Shown one piece after another: positions 29,764 to 40,525 of a DNA stretch of 64,000 nt (its first letter is position 1; each line of letters begins with the position of its first letter). The stretch covers positions 248,001 through 312,000 of the forward strand of contig OZ345354.1 in assembly GCA_977006965.1 (NCBI GenBank), written 5' to 3'. Under the pieces are notes generated by a model. It saw only the letters and a list, made by a program, of their open reading frames with translations, had not been told where the DNA came from and searched no databases. Both the position numbers and the translations under genes were made by a program. This DNA comes from Phymatolithon calcareum (lineage: Eukaryota; Rhodophyta; Florideophyceae; Hapalidiales).

Positions 29764-30111
29764 CATTGTACGCCTCGTGCAGTACACTGGAAATTGCTTC
29801 GGTCATATCACGGGGATACATAATATTCTTCAACTGTAGGGAATCCGGTAAAGCTCGGATCACTTGACAAGATGCAGGGGTTGTCCTTAAATATCTCGCA
29901 ACAGTGCGCTCCAGGGATAATGTCTTGTGTCGAACGCTCTCTTCCTTGTGTTCAGCCATAGCTGAGTATATGACGTCAGCGAATGGAGAGGGAGAAATCC
30001 TGGTTTCCGTCTTTAAAAAAGACGGATACCTGGATAAAAGAATTTTGTATGAAATCACTCGTCGACAAAGTTATGAGTGGGTTCCGCCCTCCCAATCTCG
30101 TGCTTCGCCCG

Positions 30112-31038
30112 ATGTCTTTCCTTTCCGCCCGCGCGGTTTCTCTCTCATCAGCGTTCATCGCCGTACCACCTCTGCGTGCAGTTTTTCCAGACGCTGTTCT
30201 CGGGAGGTGTAGAACAGGTCTACCCCGCTCTCACGCCTTAATTAACAAACACCGTACGTACGTAACAATGGCAGCAGTGTCGGCCATTCCAGGCGTGAAA
30301 ACGATCGAGGAGCAGCCGATACGGAGCGCGATCGGGCCTGACTCTACCGTATTAATCGTGGGAGGATCTCGTGGGATCGGGCTAGAGTTTGTCCGGCAGT
30401 GCGCCAGTCGAGGCGCTCGAGTGATTGCCACGATCCGCGGTGCACCGAAGGGCCCACTCGCCCAGCTCATGGCGACCAACTCTGCGGTCTCCACCGTCAA
30501 GCTCGAGGTGGGCGACGCGGAATCTGCGCGTGCCGCGGCCACGCAAATTGCCGACAGCGATGCTTCCAAGTTTACGCACGTGATTCACAACGCGGGAATT
30601 TTAGGTCGATGGGAGCGTCTGGGCGAAATTCGGGCAGAGGAAATGATGGAAGCGTACCGCGTGAATGCGGTCGGTGTTGTCAACGTCGTGCAGGCATTTC
30701 TACCTTTGGTGGCGCCGCCCGTGGGACGAAAGGTTCCCGTGTGGGCGGTGTTGAGTAGCAGGGTTGGGAGCGTGGACGAAAACACGGGTGGGGGGTATGC
30801 GTATGGTGCGAGCAAGAGTGCGTGCAATCATATTTGCAAAGGTTTGTCCGTCGACCTGGCGGGCAGATTGGCCATGGTTTTGTTGCATCCGGGATATGTG
30901 AGAACGGATATGACGGGTGGAAGTGGCAACATTGATGTCGACGAAAGCGTAAGTGGTATGCTGCGCGCTGTGGAGGCTACGGATGCGGGGGTTGGGTTTC
31001 GGTGGGTGGACTACAAGCGGGAGTTGATTCCGTGGTGA
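30112..31038 (+). CDS. Short-chain dehydrogenase/reductase (C-factor-like)
   Basis: The protein is a classical SDR. In numbering from the upstream ATG at 29983 it has the cofactor loop GGSRGIG at 127-133, the NAG strand motif at 203-205, a catalytic Ser at 258/259 and YGASK with Tyr274 and Lys278. These reduce carbonyls or oxidise alcohols with NAD(P). The order and spacing resemble the CsgA/C-factor and plant chloroplast SDR group. I prefer the ATG at 30112, which gives a 308-residue protein beginning with a Ser/Ala/Arg-rich transit-like leader; 29983 (351 residues) and 30268 (256 residues, core only) are alternatives. The substrate is unknown. The gene is a single exon. Confidence 0.8.
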   Translation: MSFLSARAVSLSSAFIAVPPLRAVFPDAVLGRCRTGLPRSHALINKHRTYVTMAAVSAIPGVKTIEEQPIRSAIGPDSTVLIVGGSRGIGLEFVRQCASRGARVIATIRGAPKGPLAQLMATNSAVSTVKLEVGDAESARAAATQIADSDASKFTHVIHNAGILGRWERLGEIRAEEMMEAYRVNAVGVVNVVQAFLPLVAPPVGRKVPVWAVLSSRVGSVDENTGGGYAYGASKSACNHICKGLSVDLAGRLAMVLLHPGYVRTDMTGGSGNIDVDESVSGMLRAVEATDAGVGFRWVDYKRELIPW

Positions 31039-32276
31039 GGGAAGGTTATCACTGAAATGACGACGCTGCCATTTTCTCTCTTCGAGGACACTGAGGAGGA
31101 AACAGCTACATCTACATCTTTCCGCTGGCCTCTAAATTGTAGAGCTCACAAAGTATGCTTCAAATAAGAGAGATCATCCTGGACGGACCACTGATCTAAA
31201 CTCAGACGTTGTACGGAAGCGATGAGAAGGCAGAAATTGATTACGAGTGCCTGAAAAATGAAAATCATGCAGGGCAAATGGGGACCTACGTTGGCGATCG
31301 CTGATTTCATTCAAGTTGCTCTAGGTGTGGTACGCAGCTGCAAAAAAAAGCATCGCGTACTGGGGACTAGATTAATGTCTACTGCGATCGCGATGACGCA
31401 GAACAGGGGTTGGAAAATGATCATCGACGCGAAAGTTATGCCTTGCTTCCACCATGGGCATAGACGAATTTGGAATTTTTCACTGGTCAAAGTAGGAACA
31501 AAGGAAAAATGTCGGGAGTCGCATAAGTCACGCAGAGCCACCCATAGTAAAAGTAAATTTCCGCTATGCTCTTGTATAGTCCGTGTGAACCGCGTCGAGT
31601 GCTGCTTCGACATGCGGCCGAGTCTAACGGGGGATGCTTCTGAGTCGTCGCTGATATAGCTACCTGACCGCTAGCTAACCACCCATTGGCTACGCGAGTC
31701 TGCATCTTCGAGAGCGTAACACGGCAATCACAAAGCAGTAGACATCGACAAAGCGTGCTATATCAGTCCAGTGTTCTCATCTCTATCGCTGCTGGCCGGT
31801 CTGCTCTGTCCCGTCTGTGTTCACACGAATTTTGTGAAACTGGATTTTGTTCTTACTGTCACTTTTGGTTTTATTGACATTAGCGCTGTTCCCCTATTTC
31901 TCAACACAGCAACAGTACGGCAGTCAGCAAAGTAAAGAGCATTTCAATAAGGCACCGACGATAAATGAGGTGAGGAAAGTCGAGACAAAATGCCGCACGA
32001 AATCGTAATAGAATCTCAGCAGAAGCCCAGCCTAATAAAGGTATAATATGCTGGAATAGAAAACTAATCTTTTATATAGCTGAGAAAAGTGGGCCGAGGG
32101 TTAAAGAGTTACAAATGGATACGAAAAAGCTAAAACCTGAAGGTGCATGTTAAAGACCGGGCATAGTCATGGTACAGAAGCAGAGAGCAACTAAGTCGGA
32201 GCGACAACTCATCGGAATCGAGCACGAAAGCCCTAAGAATAGACGTTGTCGGACATCGGGAAACATTCACTGAAAT
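31039..32276. other. Intergenic, no gene recognised
   Basis: About 1.2 kb. The longest frame is 133 codons at 31258-31659 (+), with no recognisable feature. Nothing else is supported. Confidence 0.4.
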
Positions 32277-32969
32277 TCAACGATCGTCGTCTCCATCATG
32301 CATAAGATCATGAAAGTACGCATCATCCTCGCGCCGCTCTTCATCATCCTCATCATCGCTGAAATCCCGTATGCCATCTTTTGCAAGTCCAGCCTTCTTA
32401 CGACCTTTAAAGAAGCTTGCCTTCCTCAATCCCCTACTCGAGTTCATGGGCATGCCGCGACGTCCATCCCCGCCCACCTTCCCATCCTGCGTGGCGCCAC
32501 CGTCAGCAAACAGCTTCAATCGGCTACCGATACCAGCAAGCTTCGCCCGCACCTGCGCACCAGAATGGTCCGTGTCTGTACGAGGGCCGCGCTCGGTATC
32601 CCTGCGCAATGCACGCGGTTTTCGGTCTCGTGACGGACGCGGAACGGACTCTGACGCTGAACTATCACGCGGGAAAACCGTCTCAAAGATAGGGCTTTCC
32701 CGCACGCGGTCCATCAAGGAGGTAAGGCCCAGTGCGCAGGTCGGGGTATCCGGCGGTGCAACTTCGTGCATGTCGTGTTGAACTTCGCGGCGAGGGCGCG
32801 TTTTGGCAACCTTTGCCTTGGCCATGCTGATGTTGTGCGGGGGCGGAGAAGGACGAGATGACGGAGGCGCGTGTGCGGATGTCGGACTATGCGCGCGACG
32901 CTCGCGGAAACGGGCGATTGCTTCGCGTTCGGCATGGGAGAGCGGAGGACCGCGCACGCCGAATACCAT
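32277..32969 (-). CDS. Hypothetical disordered protein with acidic C terminus
   Basis: The 230-residue frame starts at the ATG at 32969. The composition is rich in Arg, Ser, Pro and Asp, and there is no hydrophobic core, so it is likely disordered. Residues 35-50 are Pro/Ser-rich, the middle is strongly basic, and the last 25 residues contain two runs of Asp/Glu with aromatic-histidine insertions (near DDAYFHDLMHD). A short conserved-looking segment, RESPIFETVFPRD, could be a docking motif. No family is recognised. The alternation of basic and acidic blocks is common in nuclear factors, but no function is claimed. Confidence 0.5.
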   Translation of the reverse strand: MVFGVRGPPLSHAEREAIARFRERRAHSPTSAHAPPSSRPSPPPHNISMAKAKVAKTRPRREVQHDMHEVAPPDTPTCALGLTSLMDRVRESPIFETVFPRDSSASESVPRPSRDRKPRALRRDTERGPRTDTDHSGAQVRAKLAGIGSRLKLFADGGATQDGKVGGDGRRGMPMNSSRGLRKASFFKGRKKAGLAKDGIRDFSDDEDDEERREDDAYFHDLMHDGDDDR

Positions 32970-34301
32970 TATGTTGGTCAGATGCCGCGCGGGGTCCCGG
33001 CGCGGCGGATTATTCGCGCTGCGAGGCGAGTACGGCTGTTACTGTGGATGTTTGCCCTTGCGTCAATGGCGGTACGTTGCCAATTCTCTGACGGAGAAGG
33101 AGATAAGAGAATGGCGCGCAGCATATGCTATCGCCGAAAGCCATGGCCGCCGAGTAGAACGATATCATGGCCACCATAACGGTCGGATCGAGCATAAAAG
33201 TAACGGGATTCATTGCCCGGATCTGGAAGTGGCGGGCTGTAAGCTTTTTGGGGAGCACACGCTGCGCTTGTTATTGTCTTGAACGATTCGAGTCTCTTTT
33301 TTGGGCTCGTGGATGGTGGCTGTGGCAACTAAGATATTGGTTGATGATTGGCAAACTGAGATCAAGTATGTATGAGTTTCGTTGGAACTTTTACCATTCC
33401 ATGCGAAATCATGTTATGATACACATCTTCAAAATTCATGGGACGAGGTCCCTTAGCCAGTATTTTTGTTGCCTCGTCTACCATCCAGGAACACATGGAT
33501 AGGACTGGAGGAGAGACTCCAGGCCTGTATGGTGAATGTTAATTATGCGTATTGTCAAGAACGCCCTGGTGCTCCGCTCCACGCACAGGACCGGAAGCAC
33601 AGCTGTTGGGTGATTGATGCCTGGTGGAACATCAATGCGGATTTCGATGGGCTATTGATACATCAAGCGCTGAAGCGCTTTGTAGCAGACGGCCTGAAGT
33701 ATCTAAAACGACTCATTCCGATCCTGAATTTGAATAATCGATTAATCGAGCAGGAAATTTGTCAGAGAAATTTAGAAGCTGGAAATATTTCAAATATTTG
33801 AAATTTTGTTTAATGATAATCTGATATCGTTGGACATCATCAGCCATGCGCGTGTACGCCACGTGTGGGATCGCTAAGGTACCAGCCAGAGAAAAAGTGC
33901 AAATTTTAGACAAAACTCGATCGATCGATGGCTATGATTCCAGCGCGAGTTGGCTGTCACAATCATAACGCCGGCTGCATCAGCAACATCACACCAAATC
34001 ATTGCGTCCGTCTGCGTATATCATAGACGCAACAATTACCGCAAGGATCTCGACCACCGCCGCCACTGCAGTACTGTATCGTCTGCCTGGCGACACGCAA
34101 CAGCACCATCCTGTCTGCTGTTATTTTTCCATCTGCGTCATTCGGCACATGGCTACCGCCCTCGCACGTCGCTGATTTCTTCATCAGTTCGATTCGACCG
34201 CGACGTCGCTAGCATCTCGCACGGCGTGCGGCGTTTCCGTACCACTCGCGGTTGCTTGAAACGAACGAAGGGTTTGTTTGTGTCACCGTCCAGGCTTCGC
34301 C
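32970..34301. other. Intergenic upstream of the RBBP6-like gene
   Basis: About 1.3 kb without a recognised gene. An AT-rich perfect palindrome of 18 bp (ATTTCAAATATTTGAAAT) lies near 33787-33804. The last few hundred bases must hold the promoter and leader of the downstream gene. Confidence 0.4.
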
Positions 34302-37300
34302 ATGTCGTCGGCCGTGCACTTTCGATTTAAGTCTGCTAAAGATTTTGAGAGCGCCACCTTCGAAGGTGATTTTCTGAAGGTCGCAGACCTCAAGCTTGCT
34401 ATTGTCGAGCGCAAGAAGCTCAATTTTGGGGAGGGGTTTGATCTTGAGATATCTGATGCTCAGACTAAGGAGGGTAAGTTTTATATTTTCCTATCGATGC
34501 TGCGCGTTGTATCATTTTTCAGTAAAAATGCAAACAAGAAAAATGAAGAATGCCAACAAAAAATAATAGTGGCTTATCATTGCCTCTTTTTCCTACCGTC
34601 TTTTCTAACCTTATTTTGTTCATTTCCAACGCCTTTCTATTTGTCTGTCCTTCGCTGCAATGTTCAGTATTTTTCGACGAAAATGCCCTAGTGCAAAAGA
34701 ACGCATCCGTAGTCGTCCGCCGCGTACCGGGGCTTAAGCCTGGTGGTGTCCTTTCCCATCAAGACATGGCCAAGAAGAACGAACGTTACGCTGAGAAAGA
34801 GAAAGAGCCTTCGGCATTGCTTGGTGTTGGCGATCTCACCGCTCCTCCGGTCCTGCAGCAGGAGACTGTCGAGGGCGCTGACGAAGCTGCACGCATTGCC
34901 AACATCATCGGCCAGGCAGCCACCGCCTTTGACAATGTACCCCCGCCAGCCTGGGGCCGGGGGCGCTACGGGCGCGGTGGAGCTTTTCGGGGCAACAACC
35001 GTGGCGGTTTCCGCGGCCGCGGAGGAAGAGGTCAGTTTTCTGGACCTCCACCCAGTGCAAATTACGTATGCCATCGCTGCAACAAACCTGGCCATTGGAT
35101 TGTGCAGTGTCCAACGAACGGCGATCCCGCTTACGATAAGATCAAGGTCCGTGCTCCAACGGGCATCCCCCGAAGCATGCTAAGGAACGTCGATGCACCC
35201 GAAACAGGCACTGGCCTCCAGGATAGTTCCGGTCAATTTGTCACACTTAGACCCAACGAAGAAGAGTTTGCCAGACAGACCGTTGGCCTTCGAATGTCTC
35301 ATGCAGCCGCTGCAAAAATGGCTGCACTTCCCAATTCTGCGGCTCCAAGTGCGCCCGCTCCACCCGCTGCAGCCCCTGCAGCCGCTCCACCAGCCCCGTC
35401 ACCCCCAGGCGTAGCGGCAAGCGTTCCTGAAAATACGACCGATCCGTTGCCGTCCGACACCCGTAAGCCGAACGAGCAGCCTCAAGAACAGAAAGAAGCG
35501 AGTGTTTCTACGCCACCCGTGGGTGACGGTGCTCCCACAGGTATTGAGACCCCCGGTGGATCTAGTATGGACGTTGGTGCCGCTAGCAAGCCTACGGGAG
35601 ATTCTCATAGAGGCAGGCCCAAAGGGTTTCGCGTGCCGCTCAACGGCCGCAACAACACAAACGTAAATAACACAAACGCTTCCGCACGCCTAAACGCTCG
35701 CGCCCCGCTTGGAGCTCCGCCAGTGGGATTCCCCATGCCCCCAGCCGGAATCATGCCCCCATTCCCCCCACCGGAATTCTTTGCTGCAATGGCAGCTCAG
35801 GGTCTTCCTGGCTTCCTCCCGCCGCATATGCCAACCCCGTTGCCAACCCCGTTCCCTAATACCGGCGCCGCACCGCCGCCACCCCCAGGTGTCGACCCCG
35901 CACAGCACCAGATTATCATGGCCATGCTGCAGCAGCAGGCTGCGGCGGCGCAAGCACAGAAAGAAACTCTCGCCCCAACCCAAGATGAACCTTCACGCAG
36001 TACTGCAAACGAAGAAGCGAACGCACGGCCCAAAAAAGCCCAGCGGCGTACACCGAGCCGGACTCCTCCGCGCAGCCCCGCACGCAGCGCCCGATGGAAT
36101 TCACCCGGCGGCGGCTTCAGAGGGAGCCCTCGCCGGTCGTCACGCTCACCGGCACGTTTCAGGCCGAGTTCGCCGCGGCGTTTCCGCGACGAAGCGCGCC
36201 GGTCACGCTCGCCGAGCCCGTACCGACGCGGCTCACGATATGGTCGGCGCCACAGCTCTCGAACCCCTTCTCCCCGTCGCGGTGCGCGTGGCTCGCGCCC
36301 TCGCTCACGCTCCCCATCGCCGCACCGTGGGTCGTACAGTTCCAGATCCCCGCGCTCTCGTCCGCGCAGCCCCTCCCGTCGCTGGGGTCGCAACAGCCCG
36401 CCGCGGAGCCGCTCCCCGCTGCGCAAACGCACTCCACCTCGCACTGCAGGAAGATCTCGGTCGCCGCGACGGTCACCAAGCCCCGCGTCTCGCTGGCGGC
36501 GTAGCCCACCGCGTGCGGGATGGGGACGTCGGAGCTCGAAAACTGGTAGAGGCGGTCGCTCGCCGTCACGGGAATCACGGTGGCGTAGCCGTAGTCCCGG
36601 GCGCAGAGCTTCCCCAGCTGGTCGCGGAGGGTTAGGCAGTCCAAGTCGAAGGAGGAGTCCGCTTCGCAGAGCGAGCCCTGGGCGCAGAGCTAGCCCGAGA
36701 CGCAGAGTCAGCCCGTGGCGCAGGGCTAGCCCGAGTCGCAGGTCGAGCCCGAGTCGCAGAGCCAGCCCCAGTCGTCGATTAAGCCCCGGTCGCAGAACGA
36801 GTCCCAGTCGCCGAGTGAGCCTCAGTCGCACAGGCAGCCCTGCTCGCCGTCGCGGCAGCTCTCGTGATCGAAGCCCGAGGCGCGTCTCGTATAGCCCGGC
36901 AGGACGAAGGAAGGGTAGCCCGTATAGTAGACGCAGTCCAGGGCGGAGGAGGTCACCGGATAGGGTGCGTGGAAGTAGAGCAGGAAGGAAGCGAAGTCGG
37001 TCGCCGTATGATCGAAGAAGGAGGAGAAGTTTCTCCCGGGAACGAATGCCGCAGAAATATTCCAGCGGAGATGTAAGGAAAGGGTATACTTCTCCTTTAG
37101 GAAGGAGGGATAGACTGTCACCGTCAAGGGACGGGAAGCGCTCGGCGGTTTCACCGGTGATGGAAAGTGTGGTATCAAAGCCGAAGACGGTGGTCAGCAA
37201 AGACGTGGCATTGGACACAACGCATGTTTCTGATGCTATGGATGTCAGTTCTAAGGAGGGAAAGAGTACCAGCGTCGGGCCTACGGACGCAGAAAAGGAT

Positions 37301-37567
37301 GGATCAGCACCAGCAACTGTATCGACATCGTTGGTTACGACGAAAGTGGGCGATGGCGGTAGTCCGTCGCAGAATCGCAAAAAGCGAAGCAGCCCGGATC
37401 CTAATGAAAGTGAGTCACGTTCGAAACGCCCACGCAGAGATGAATCGGCAGATGATGGGCGACAGGATAACCGAAGGTCGATCCATGACCGCCTGGGTGA
37501 CAAGTCGGCTGGCAAGAAGAACAGCAAAAGGAGACCGATACATGAACGACTAGGGCAGAAGTACTAG
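34302..37567 (+). CDS. RBBP6/Mpe1-like DWNN protein with zinc knuckle and RS domain, no RING (exons 34302-34473, 34668-37567)
   Basis: A 194-nt intron (GTAAGT...GTTCAG) splits a ubiquitin-like DWNN domain. The joined sequence reads MSSAVHFRFKSAKDFES at the start, through ISDAQTKEVFFDENALV, to ASVVVRRVPG, which matches the N terminus of RBBP6 proteins. The product is 1,023 residues. A CCHC knuckle, C-x2-C-x4-H-x4-C (CHRCNKPGHWIVQC), follows an Arg/Gly-rich stretch, with the family tail TGIPRSML after it. RBBP6/Mpe1 is part of the pre-mRNA cleavage and polyadenylation machinery. The RING domain that normally follows the knuckle is absent: no further Cys pairs occur. The second half is Pro/Ala-rich, then a long Arg/Ser domain. 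Residues from 34550 to 34667 read in frame but are intronic. Confidence 0.85.
34474..34667 (+). other. Spliceosomal intron of the RBBP6-like gene (194 nt)
   Basis: The donor is GAGG|GTAAGT and the acceptor GTTCAG|TA, with CTAAC at 34605-34609 as a branch-like site. Removal restores a continuous DWNN domain in frame. Confidence 0.9.
36655..36850 (+). repeat. Coding tandem repeat in the RS domain (~24-nt unit)
   Basis: About eight degenerate 24-nt units encode alternating R-R-x-S-P-x-R-R octads. The repeat lies inside the RBBP6-like coding region and probably expands by slippage without frame loss. Confidence 0.7.
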
Positions 37568-38223
37568 GCCTCTTAACATATCTTTATTTATGCACTACAC
37601 TAATTCACAACACTTTTCACAAAGTTGTCGCCTCGCTTTGCATGCGCGCCCCGGCTTCCTGCAACGCTCTCTCTGGTCAGCCATTGCATTTGGATGTTGT
37701 CAAAGCGAGGTGTGTATCAGCTGGAGTCTTTTCCCTAAGCGTGGCAGTTGTGGTTGTGAAGTTTTGCATGGAAGGTGACGTTGTCTGATGCATTGTCGAT
37801 TGAATCCGATTAGTGGGACCTATCGTGAGCGCTGTTGCTTCGTTGCTGTTTGATCATTTTTAGTTACAAACGTAATAGATCTTCCCGGTAGGTCGTTCAA
37901 TGTCGACGTTCTAAGTAGATTACAGTCAAAAGAGTTGTAGAACAAACCCAATACGCAAATTCAATAAAGTCCGATCACTGTTTTCCAATCGTCGGTTTTA
38001 TCGAACTGATTCAGATTCTCCTTGCATGTGTCCGATTGAAACAATTCCAATCCACAAGAGCAGTTCAGTTATGAGAGTATGCTGTGATTCTTTAATCTTC
38101 ACGAGGGATGAGTTACACAAGGAGCGAGCGAGTAGAAAGGCAATCTCGACAAACTGCGAGTTAATCTGCTCCTTGACTATCAATCTAATTGTTGCGACTC
38201 GGCAAGCGAAAGCGCCCAAAGAC
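37568..38223. other. Intergenic between convergent genes
   Basis: About 650 bases holding the 3' ends of the RBBP6-like gene and ESF1. No gene is recognised. Confidence 0.5.
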
Positions 38224-40332
38224 CTATTGTCTATGCCCCGACTTCGCTTTGGCCTTGATACGCGCCGCAAGCTCGAGAACATTAGCACCCTTAACCTGCA
38301 CAGGACGCTCTTCCCCACCTCCGCCAGCCCTCCTTTCTTTTTCCCGGGGAGCGCTTCCACCATCTTTGAATCTCTTCTCCTTCTCCTTAAGAATGCGCTC
38401 TGTGGTCTCGTTCTTCTTGTATTTTGGATGCGTCGGGTCCATTGCAAACAAATGCGACTCAAACAGACCCTGAAAGCGCTCATCCTTCGTGTCAAGAGCA
38501 GACGGCTTTGTAATCTTCGCCTCCAATTTACGCTCCTTCTCCGAACGCCGTCTGCCCCTTGTTCGTTTCTCCTTTCTACGCTTCTTTCTGTCCTCGTCAT
38601 CGTCGCTCTCCGCTTGCGCCAGCGTCTCGCGAAGCGAATCCTTGTCCGCACCGACCGCGTCATTCGCCAGCAGCAGCTCCAGCTCTTCAGCCTTGCGCTT
38701 TTTCGCCGCCTCAGCTTCTACATCGTGTTCATCACCTGCAGTTCGTCGGCGTTTCTTCGCGGCGCGTTGTGCTTTCTTGAACGATCCAGCACCGCCTTCA
38801 GAAGTGAAGAACGGGTCGTTCTCGAACGTGGCAACTTCTTCACCACCGTCCATATCCTCATTCCGTAAATCACCCCCGTCTTCTTGCATTTTTTCCTTAT
38901 GCTTGCGTCGCTTTTCAGCCTTGTTTTCGCTCATGCGACGCAATCGAGCTTCCCAGGGTGTTTCCTTGTCGCGCACGAGACGCTCTTCCCGTTGCCTTAC
39001 GATAGACTCGCCCTTCTCGAGCATACCAGGGTCAAATTTGACCTCAAGCTCCATTTGAGCATCCTCCTCCTCCTCGTCTTTGCCCGTGCCATCCCCATCA
39101 GCATCACCTCCGCCAAGCAGGATGCGCCGCTTTCGCGCAATATCTTCCTCGTTCTCTGATTCATCCTCTGATGCGCTCGCAAGATACGCCTTGAGGTTAT
39201 CCTCGTCAATCTCATGTCTTCCCATTGTACGTTTCTTCAACACGATACGCTCCGGTGCATCCGCGTCCCAAGACAACTTCACAGTGGAATTGCTCAATGT
39301 AGATGGAGCCACATTCGGCGGATGATACCCGTCTGGAATATCCGTGCAGGACTCACGAGGTGCGGTCTCAATTTTCATGTCGTCCGGAATGAACCTAAGA
39401 TCGAACGCACGACGAGATTGGGCATACTCCACACCATCGCATTGCTCATACACAACGTCCGCTGACGAACGAGAGTCGAACACGGCCACTGCATAAAAGT
39501 ATTGCAACCGCTCTGCCTCGTACTTTCGCAACGCGCGCTGTGCCTTCCATTTTGAACGCTCACGATCTGCGGGCGCCTCGACTGCACCACCATCACTCTC
39601 ACTATCGCTCTCTTCATCAGTTCCCTCAACTTCCTCTTCGCCCACGCCACGAGCACGAGCCTCTGAAAGCATCTGCTGGTCAACCTTGGACACAACGGCG
39701 GGGCCGAGTTGCGCCTCGGCCGCAATGCGTCGCAGCCCCAATTTTGAAGGATGCACTGCTACTTCCTTGAGTGCGCCGCCGGGCGGACAGAAGCTGGAAA
39801 GACTGGCGAAAATGTCAACTGCGCGAGTGCTTGACCAATCGAGCCCAATAACAGCAAGCCTCCGTGTAGCACTACCCCGGGGAATGGCATTTTCATTCTC
39901 GTTCACAACCTCGTCCGCGGGACGATTCTCAACCTCTGAGTCGGAAACATCACTTTCACTGTCGCTGTCGATGAGAGGACCTATAGGTCTCGCTTCGACT
40001 TCCTCGCTGCTCTCACTGTCCTGCGCAGGTGCACGGGTGCGGCGCTTGGCGCGACCAAAACGGTCGACGGGAGCGGCTGATGTGCTGAACCCTGGCCTAG
40101 CGAGTGCGTCTTCGAAACGCTCGTCAGGGACTGCAGAGGCGCTCGATGCTCGTGTTGGCACGCGTCCGAAACGGGGATCCCAGTGCTGGGAAGAGAAGCG
40201 AGCGTCTTCTACGAGAGGAACATCGCTTGCAGGTGTGACACCACTGGCCCCGGGGACAGGGTCTCGGTTCTTAGCATTCTTCTTCGCGTTCTTTTGCTTC
40301 TTCTTTCTTCCTTCCTTCATCACGGCAGGCAT
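38224..40332 (-). CDS. ESF1: ESF1-like ribosome biogenesis factor
   Basis: The 702-residue protein starts at the ATG at 40332; a TTG 12 codons upstream is not used. ESF1 works in the nucleolus on 18S rRNA maturation in the small-subunit processome. Visible features are the N-terminal D-x-RF motifs (DPRFG, DERFED), the ESF1 RRM-like domain starting at about 159 with RLAVIGLDWSSTRA, the segment YEQCDGVEYAQSRRAFDLRF, the characteristic IPDGY(H)PP, and the C-terminal NUC153 motif with ERFQGLFESHLFAMDP(T)HP. Long acidic and lysine-rich low-complexity linkers separate these, as in yeast ESF1 (similar length). It is a single exon. It is divergent from the LicD-like gene with about 190 bp between starts. 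Confidence 0.9.
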   Translation of the reverse strand: MPAVMKEGRKKKQKNAKKNAKNRDPVPGASGVTPASDVPLVEDARFSSQHWDPRFGRVPTRASSASAVPDERFEDALARPGFSTSAAPVDRFGRAKRRTRAPAQDSESSEEVEARPIGPLIDSDSESDVSDSEVENRPADEVVNENENAIPRGSATRRLAVIGLDWSSTRAVDIFASLSSFCPPGGALKEVAVHPSKLGLRRIAAEAQLGPAVVSKVDQQMLSEARARGVGEEEVEGTDEESDSESDGGAVEAPADRERSKWKAQRALRKYEAERLQYFYAVAVFDSRSSADVVYEQCDGVEYAQSRRAFDLRFIPDDMKIETAPRESCTDIPDGYHPPNVAPSTLSNSTVKLSWDADAPERIVLKKRTMGRHEIDEDNLKAYLASASEDESENEEDIARKRRILLGGGDADGDGTGKDEEEEDAQMELEVKFDPGMLEKGESIVRQREERLVRDKETPWEARLRRMSENKAEKRRKHKEKMQEDGGDLRNEDMDGGEEVATFENDPFFTSEGGAGSFKKAQRAAKKRRRTAGDEHDVEAEAAKKRKAEELELLLANDAVGADKDSLRETLAQAESDDDEDRKKRRKEKRTRGRRRSEKERKLEAKITKPSALDTKDERFQGLFESHLFAMDPTHPKYKKNETTERILKEKEKRFKDGGSAPREKERRAGGGGEERPVQVKGANVLELAARIKAKAKSGHRQ

Positions 40333-40525
40333 GTGTTGTCGGGGTTTACTCTTTCGTCCATCGAACAATTGATGCCCTGCCTGGTGAGATTGTCTACCGC
40401 CGGTGACTTTTGGATCATACCGATATCATACATCGGATCAAACATTTCTTTCTGCAGGTCGTGCCGTGCCAATGAGGCGCTCCATAGAACCTCACTAACT
40501 GTTCGCAACAACAGTCAAGAAAAGA

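Noticed and set aside
34550-34667. N-terminal 40 residues in frame with the RBBP6-like second exon
   Set aside because: They lie in the intron; the DWNN domain start at 34302 joins in frame by GTAAGT/AG splicing.
35797-37527. Long minus-strand frame of 576 codons opposite the RBBP6-like RS domain
   Set aside because: Repetitive Arg/Ser codons on the plus strand leave the antisense frame open; the product is Leu/Arg low complexity without features.
37998-38663. Arg-rich minus-strand frame of 221 codons
   Set aside because: It overlaps the ESF1 lysine/acidic coding region in another frame and is a composition shadow.
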